Shown here: positions 59,633-64,000 of the stretch, one piece after another | Numbering within the stretch: the stretch's first letter is position 1 | Layout: each line of letters starts with the position of its first letter | DNA from: Pseudomonadales bacterium | GTDB lineage: Bacteria; Pseudomonadota; Gammaproteobacteria; Pseudomonadales; Pseudohongiellaceae | Length of the DNA: 64,000 bases | NCBI GenBank assembly: GCA_024234395.1 | Contig: JACKOH010000002.1 | Span: 496,001 to 560,000, forward strand | Reading direction: 5' to 3' | Notes under the pieces: generated by a model | What the model was told of the DNA's origin: nothing | The model's database searches: none | The model's input: only the letters and a program-made list of their open reading frames with translations | Position numbers and translations under genes: made by a program

Positions 59633-60732
59633 CAGGGCCAGTCCTTCGAAGGTGACAGGAATGATCCGCGACTGTATTGGGCCAGTTGCCAGTACGCCGC
59701 TGCCGCTGAAGGATCACCCTCCAGAGGCATCAGGACGACGTTGACTGGAATTCCCTCCGGCAAAACGTCGACTGCATCTTCAAACAGCTCCAGGCGCTGC
59801 CTGGGAGTTACCAGAGTATCCCGGTTACGCCCGTTACCCAGAGTAGGCAGGCCGTCAGTAATCAGGAAAATATTGTCCGGTGGCGGGTTCATCTGAGCCA
59901 CCTTCTGGAATACCTGAGCCATGTTGGTGCCGGCATCCGGGACCATTCCCTTTACCTGATCAATGACCTTGTTCAACTGGTCGCGATCCGCCACTTCCAA
60001 CCATTGACCTTCTGTGCCATCCAACGCGGCTGCCGTCTGGTCGCTAAAGCTGTAGACCTGGTAGCGGCTGGTGATCGGCAGCTGGCTGCTCACCCAGTCC
60101 ACTATTTTGACAACGCGCTGCCATTTTGGCGCATTGCGCTTGGCGTCGTCCGACATATTGCGGGTCCGGATGATATTGACCAGGGTCTCGTCCAGCATAC
60201 TGGCAGACCGATCCACCAGGATCAGGATCCTGTTACCGCCCAGGTACAACCCCGACAGGTACTGTCGATCGCCGTCGCCGAGAAACTGGCGGACACTGTT
60301 ACCTTCCTGCTCCACGGCACTGGCCTGCAGTCGCTGCAGTTCCTCTTCCAGGGCCTGTACGTCGGCACGCAACTGGTCCACACTTTCGACTCTGGCCAGG
60401 CTGTTGTTCTCCAGTGCAGCCAGTTCCTGCATAAAATCGTCGATCTGTTGTTGTATCTGGCGCGCCAGACCCTGGGCGGTCACCACATCCAGGCTGACCT
60501 CATCCAGAGTATTGCGAATCTCTACCAGGCCGGCCTGGCCGTCCCTGACTTCTTCCTCCAGCAGGTCGATTTCCGCCGTGACGCCGGCATCGCCCTCGGT
60601 AGCGTCCACCTGGGCGGCATGGTCCAGAATCAGAAACAGCAATACCACCGCGCCGAAGCCACAGGACATTACGTCCAGGAATGCCAGGCTCAGCGGATTG
60701 AATGCTCTGCGTTTCTGCTTATTGGATGCCAT
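59632..60732 (-). CDS. vWA-domain protein with ExbD/TolR-like membrane helix (vWA-1)
   Basis: 366 residues with the same plan as its downstream neighbour: basic N-terminus KQKRRAFNP, helix LSLAFLDVMSCGFGAVVLLF (about 14-33), coiled coil (about 50-145) and a vWA domain with ILILVDRSASMLDE (MIDAS Asp near 172), DAGTNMAQVF (Thr) and FLITDGLPTLGNG (Asp), so metal binding looks intact. The two proteins share the FLDVMSCGFGA segment almost exactly but differ in the vWA part, suggesting a heterodimer. It starts within the last 14 bases of the Hsp70-like gene. Confidence 0.87.
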   Translation of the reverse strand: MASNKQKRRAFNPLSLAFLDVMSCGFGAVVLLFLILDHAAQVDATEGDAGVTAEIDLLEEEVRDGQAGLVEIRNTLDEVSLDVVTAQGLARQIQQQIDDFMQELAALENNSLARVESVDQLRADVQALEEELQRLQASAVEQEGNSVRQFLGDGDRQYLSGLYLGGNRILILVDRSASMLDETLVNIIRTRNMSDDAKRNAPKWQRVVKIVDWVSSQLPITSRYQVYSFSDQTAAALDGTEGQWLEVADRDQLNKVIDQVKGMVPDAGTNMAQVFQKVAQMNPPPDNIFLITDGLPTLGNGRNRDTLVTPRQRLELFEDAVDVLPEGIPVNVVLMPLEGDPSAAAAYWQLAQYSRGSFLSPSKDWP

Positions 60733-62086
60733 CCCTTACTCTGATCAGGCAAATCGATTCGCCATTTTCATTAAACTGGACCCGGTCACCCAGCGCCAGC
60801 GGCTGCTTTCCGGAGACTCTGGCTCCATTGACCAGCGCTCCGGCTTCACCGCACACCAGGCTGACGTGATCGCCCTCTTTCTCAATTTGACCCAGGTAGT
60901 CGGGCAAGCCATTCACCGCCAGTTCAATAGTTTTGCCATTGACCTGCTCTGGACTTTCGGTGTCGGTACGATTGGTGATGATCACCTTGCCCAGTGACAC
61001 CGCGTCGGATCCGAACAGCAGGTGGGTTGGCCCGGCAGGCAGTGACTGCGAGGCGGTGGAACCTACCGGCATTACTTCCAGCTCGGCAGCCACCGGCAGG
61101 CTGGTGACGAAACGGAAGCCTTCGTCGGAGCCGTTGATGTGACTGGCCAGTTCGATACAGGTTTTGCCCAGAGTTTCCGGCCGGGCGATCTGCAATTGAC
61201 CCTGATCTGCCAGGGTTCGCGCGAAATCAGGCAGTCCGGCCAGGGTGGCTGAGACCACCAGTTGGGTATCCTGCTCACCGGCAATACTGACAATCTGCTG
61301 AGTAATCCGGCCGTAGAAATCGCCCAGACGCTGCAGCAGGGTTTCCCACGGCAGCTTGGCCTGGTGCACGGCACTGCTGGTTTTCAATTCCATCAACAGG
61401 CTGCTGCGGTTTTCACCGTATTCAGCGAGCCATTCCGGTACCGCATTGTAAAGCTGCTGCTCGGTGGCGGCATCGTGCTGGGGATTGAATCGGCATTGCT
61501 GAATGAACAGTCCAGTTGCCAGCTGCATGACCAGGTTATGGAAATTCTGCAGCCCGGCTTCCGGAATCTGCACAACCGACTCCCGCTGCAGCAGCCCATC
61601 TCGAATCGAGAAACGGGTCAGCAGTGCCTGGTGCAACTGGATATCGGCAAATACCAGGGACGGTCGTTTAACCAGTCTGATGGTGCTTGCCAGCGCCGCA
61701 TCGACGACGCCGACCGGGTTGAACGGGCACTGCCGGGCAAGTCCAAGCAATATAGCCAGTTGCTGACTGGTAAAGTTTCCCGGCACCGCAAAAATCACGT
61801 CACCCTCGAGCTGTGCCTCTTCGGCCAGATGCAGCAGGTGGGCGTAAGCCAGGTCGGCGAAATGCCGGACGTTACCGGTGGCATAGCCCAATGGCTCCAG
61901 GCTCAGCTGATGCCAGAACTTGTTGAAGCTGCTGGTGGGTCGCAAGCGCGCCTGCTGTTCTGCAGCCCGGCCCACTTCCAGACCACGCTCACCGACAAAC
62001 GCGAAACCCGGGCTCTGCACCAGCAAACCGGATTCGTCGCTGACGCTGACCGCGCTGTCATTGAGTTCGATTACCTTCACACTCAT
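60719..62086 (-). CDS. Hsp70/FtsA-like ATPase-fold protein with C-terminal FHA-like domain
   Basis: 455 residues, no signal peptide or membrane helix. Residues 1-330 follow a degenerate ASKHA (Hsp70-like) order: VIELNDSAVSVSDESG, SFNKFWHQLS, DVIFAVPGNFTSQQLAILLG, VGVVDAALASTIRLV and LVVSATLAGLPDFARTL. The phosphate loops are weaker than in DnaK. Residues about 345-450 look FHA-like (HLLFGSDAVSLGKVIITNRT, GALVNGARVSGKQPLALGD). A cytoplasmic regulator or chaperone of the channel complex is a reasonable inference. It overlaps the channel gene by four bases (ATGA) and vWA-1 by 14. Confidence 0.72.
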   Translation of the reverse strand: MSVKVIELNDSAVSVSDESGLLVQSPGFAFVGERGLEVGRAAEQQARLRPTSSFNKFWHQLSLEPLGYATGNVRHFADLAYAHLLHLAEEAQLEGDVIFAVPGNFTSQQLAILLGLARQCPFNPVGVVDAALASTIRLVKRPSLVFADIQLHQALLTRFSIRDGLLQRESVVQIPEAGLQNFHNLVMQLATGLFIQQCRFNPQHDAATEQQLYNAVPEWLAEYGENRSSLLMELKTSSAVHQAKLPWETLLQRLGDFYGRITQQIVSIAGEQDTQLVVSATLAGLPDFARTLADQGQLQIARPETLGKTCIELASHINGSDEGFRFVTSLPVAAELEVMPVGSTASQSLPAGPTHLLFGSDAVSLGKVIITNRTDTESPEQVNGKTIELAVNGLPDYLGQIEKEGDHVSLVCGEAGALVNGARVSGKQPLALGDRVQFNENGESICLIRVRDGIQ

Positions 62087-62898
62087 AAGTGACCGTCCTG
62101 TCCGGGCACCTGCAGTTTTCTGACCAGGTTTTCATTGCAGTAATTCTGCGCGTCCAGCACCAGCCGGTCCTGCAGCAGCTGCAGCTGGTGCAATAGAAAC
62201 ATCAGCAGGATACTCACCACCAGGGCCACAAACGTGGAGTTGAAAGCAACACCCAGGCTGACTGTGACTCCGACAATATCACCGCTCACCGCCTGATAGG
62301 CCTGGCTCAGTGCCTGTCCGATACCGCGTACCGTGCCCAGAAAGCCGATCGAGGGAATCGCCCAGGCGATATAACGGACGATGGTCAATTCCGTTTCCAG
62401 CTGTTCCGACTCAGTCTCGCAAACGTCCTTGACGGTGGCCGAGACGTCCTGAATATTACGAGTGGTCTGAAAGCGATGCAGCCCTGCCAGCAACGCCCTG
62501 GGCAACAGGTATTCCCGCTGCTTTTCCGGCAAGGCCTGTACCGGCCTGGCAAAATTGCGGGAATCCTCCGGCAGTATACTCATGCCATCGCCCACCTGGA
62601 TCAGCTGCCTGTCGAGCAGGCTGCGCTCACGCAGGGTACGCTGGGTTTTAAGTCCGATAATCGCAATCGCCCATAACAGCAGGATAATACAGGTTTCCTG
62701 CTCAAAATCCTTAAGGATTACGTAGACCGAACGTTCAGGAACATAGTTTTCATCAGTCTGCTGGAGAAAAGTCTGTTGCTCTTGAATCAGTTCGGCATTG
62801 GGCCTGACCAGAGTCACATATACGGAATGTACCAGAATGACCGCTATGATCAGCGCCGCGATCTGGTAGATCAGCTCCCATAATAATCCTTGTTTCAT
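62083..62898 (-). CDS. MotA/TolQ/ExbB-family proton channel subunit
   Basis: A 271-residue inner-membrane protein with four predicted helices: about 8-31 (IYQIAALIIAVILVHSVYV), 68-84 (CIILLLWAIAIIGL), 175-195 and 212-236. The family core is clear: IAWAIPSIGFLGTVRGIGQA and VSLGVAFNSTFVALVVSILL, equivalent to the pore helices of ExbB/TolQ. It would assemble as a pentamer and use the proton gradient to drive its partners, here presumably the two vWA proteins. No tolR/exbD, tolA or tonB gene is adjacent. 42 bases separate it from the small secreted gene upstream. Confidence 0.9.
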   Translation of the reverse strand: MKQGLLWELIYQIAALIIAVILVHSVYVTLVRPNAELIQEQQTFLQQTDENYVPERSVYVILKDFEQETCIILLLWAIAIIGLKTQRTLRERSLLDRQLIQVGDGMSILPEDSRNFARPVQALPEKQREYLLPRALLAGLHRFQTTRNIQDVSATVKDVCETESEQLETELTIVRYIAWAIPSIGFLGTVRGIGQALSQAYQAVSGDIVGVTVSLGVAFNSTFVALVVSILLMFLLHQLQLLQDRLVLDAQNYCNENLVRKLQVPGQDGHL

Positions 62899-62940
62899 AC
62901 GGTGTTCCTTGCCAACTTCTTTGCGGGTTCGATTGAGTGA

Positions 62941-63210
62941 TCAGATATCGACGGGGAAGGAAACGCCAAGATCCTGGGAAATCTGTTCAGTGGGGATGAA
63001 TCGAGACGGACTCTCTTCTTCGGGTTCCTGCCCGTCCAATTGAACATCAGCCTGATCGGACCCGTTCCGGGAAGCCGTTTCCGCATCCTGCGATGCCTGC
63101 GCATCGGCGCCGACCTCAGGCTCACTCTGGGGAGTCGCCTCTGCGGCCAGTACCGACGTATTACCGATTCCGAACAAAAAACAGAAAATCATCAGCCGGG
63201 TTGTATACAT
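62941..63210 (-). CDS. Small secreted or periplasmic acidic protein
   Basis: An 89-residue product. I start at ATG 63210 (MYTTRLMIFCFLFGIG), preceded by GGGAAG, because it yields a signal peptide cleaved after VLAAEA near residue 24; the frame continues upstream to 63417 but there it only shadows the SUMF1-like gene. The mature part is Glu/Gln/Ala-rich and probably disordered (EATPQSEPEVGADAQASQDA), ending in the more hydrophobic FIPTEQISQDLGVSFPVDI. Not recognised. Position between the SUMF1-like and channel genes suggests an accessory part or linker of the same machine. Confidence 0.68.
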   Translation of the reverse strand: MYTTRLMIFCFLFGIGNTSVLAAEATPQSEPEVGADAQASQDAETASRNGSDQADVQLDGQEPEEESPSRFIPTEQISQDLGVSFPVDI

Positions 63211-63214
63211 CACC

Positions 63215-64000
63215 TCACTTCCCCAGATACCTAGCAACGCGGAATCCCACATCATTGCGAGGATTGTTGCCAAAATCGCGGAACGACAGGCGCAGTTCCG
63301 TAATCGAGCCATCGGCCCAGCTGGAACCGCGAATAGTGTGAAATTCGCCCGATTCGGGCCCCAGCGGATCCACCTCGGGTGCTCCCCCGATGGTGCCCAC
63401 AGACCCGTAGAAATCATTGACCCACTCGGCTACGTTGCCGGTCAGGTCAAAAACACCGTGATAATTGGCATCGAATCTCCCCACCGGTGCCGAGACCTGA
63501 TACCCGTCGGTGTATTCCATCACAATTTCGCCAAGTAACGCGCGAGCCGAGCTGTCAGCAATATTGCCCGAATTACCAGTCGGAGGCAGCCGGTCACCCC
63601 AGACAAAGCGGAGCTCGTCGCCTCCACCCGTGGTTCGTGCCACCCAGGCCCATTCGGCTTCGGTCGGCAGACGGTACCCGGTCGACTCTGCGTTGAATCC
63701 CACCACCTGCTGTTCCTCCACCACGTAGAAGGCCGGCAATCCCTCCTGTTCACTGAGCCAGTTGCAGTACAGGGCCGCATCCTGCCAGGTGACGTTGGCG
63801 ACCGGCTGGTTGGTCAACCCCAGGGGCTGTCCCTGAAAGGTGCCGGTCGCATGGTCGGACTTGAAGCGTTGAAACGCGCCATTGGTCACCTCGTGCAGGC
63901 CGAAATAGAAAGGCTTTTCCAGAATCACTTCGCGCAAGGTCTCATTGGGGCGCCGTCCTGGCTCTCGTCGCGACGACCCCATGGTAAATGGGCCCGGATT
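63215..64000 (-). CDS. SUMF1/formylglycine-generating-enzyme-fold protein, 5' end outside window
   Basis: At least 261 residues are visible, and the frame is still open at the window edge (NPGPFT before MGSSRREPGRRPNE). The FGE/SUMF1 fold is clear: FYFGLHEVTNGAF, PVANVTWQDAALYCNWLSEQ, GYRLPTEAEWAWVAR, GVFDLTGNVAEWVNDFYG and a closing RGSSW ... VGFRVAR. The cysteine pair that catalyses formylglycine formation near the C-terminus in true FGEs is absent here, so a binding or scaffold role (C-type-lectin-like) is more likely than catalysis. It begins the visible part of the channel/vWA operon, five bases before the small secreted gene. Confidence 0.88.
   Translation of the reverse strand, partial: NPGPFTMGSSRREPGRRPNETLREVILEKPFYFGLHEVTNGAFQRFKSDHATGTFQGQPLGLTNQPVANVTWQDAALYCNWLSEQEGLPAFYVVEEQQVVGFNAESTGYRLPTEAEWAWVARTTGGGDELRFVWGDRLPPTGNSGNIADSSARALLGEIVMEYTDGYQVSAPVGRFDANYHGVFDLTGNVAEWVNDFYGSVGTIGGAPEVDPLGPESGEFHTIRGSSWADGSITELRLSFRDFGNNPRNDVGFRVARYLGK

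Noticed and set aside
62941..63417. 158-codon version of the small secreted protein
   Set aside because: The first 69 codons lie inside the SUMF1-like gene in another phase; ATG 63210 has the ribosome-binding site and signal peptide.

Overview
The window reads as chromosomal DNA of a gammaproteobacterium. It has high coding density and moderately high GC. The rppH-ptsP pair beside a HAD hydrolase, the gcvT-H-P set, and a lipopolysaccharide inner-core block (waaA ... hldE, lpxL, then waaF-waaC-waaG-waaP-kinase-carbamoyltransferase) recall the Pseudomonas arrangement from memory. The order differs enough that I would not name a genus. No rRNA, tRNA, CRISPR array, prophage or complete insertion sequence was seen.

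Layout. 1-5 kb: the end of an NRDE-family gene, ptsP and rppH (minus), a HAD phosphatase (plus). 4.6-9 kb: a GcvR-like ACT protein, DNA polymerase II, and a Tat-exported sulfite-oxidase-family molybdoenzyme (all minus). 9-14 kb: small regulators and hypotheticals (YjbR/MmcQ, Xre, a 58-aa protein, LysR, TraB/GumN, DUF6164, PilZ), then a strong candidate small RNA with its own promoter and terminator. 14-18.6 kb: the giant helicase lhr. 18.6-21 kb: a repeat-rich gap with a 264-bp MITE, then lepB and a redoxin gene whose in-frame UGA replaces the first catalytic cysteine (probable selenoprotein). 21-28 kb: a DUF5916 outer-membrane-type protein and the glycine cleavage genes. 28.5-33.7 kb: DUF2235 hydrolase, a degenerate REP-associated transposase, UPF0145, DUF4180, nhaA, a methyltransferase. 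33.8-42.8 kb: pepQ, waaA, an FAD oxidoreductase, an aldo/keto reductase, hldE, lpxL and a GT-C-type membrane protein. 42.9-54.9 kb: one long minus-strand operon running gspE-like ATPase, glnE, waaF, waaC, waaG, waaP, a double kinase-fold protein and a carbamoyltransferase. 55-58.3 kb: an M48 metalloprotease lipoprotein and two unrecognised lipoproteins. 58.6-64 kb: a tightly coupled minus-strand operon encoding a SUMF1-fold protein (cut by the window edge), a small secreted protein, a MotA/TolQ/ExbB channel, an Hsp70-like/FHA-like protein and two von Willebrand A proteins with an ExbD/TolR-like membrane helix.

The most interesting items are: (1) the TolQ-type channel plus two TolR-helix/vWA proteins, which look like an ion-driven envelope machine with metal-binding vWA domains in place of the usual periplasmic part; (2) the predicted selenocysteine redoxin; (3) the structured small RNA with a 13-nt perfect complement to the 3' end of 16S rRNA; (4) several families of short palindromic repeats, one showing compensatory base changes between copies, that repeatedly sit on gene stop codons.
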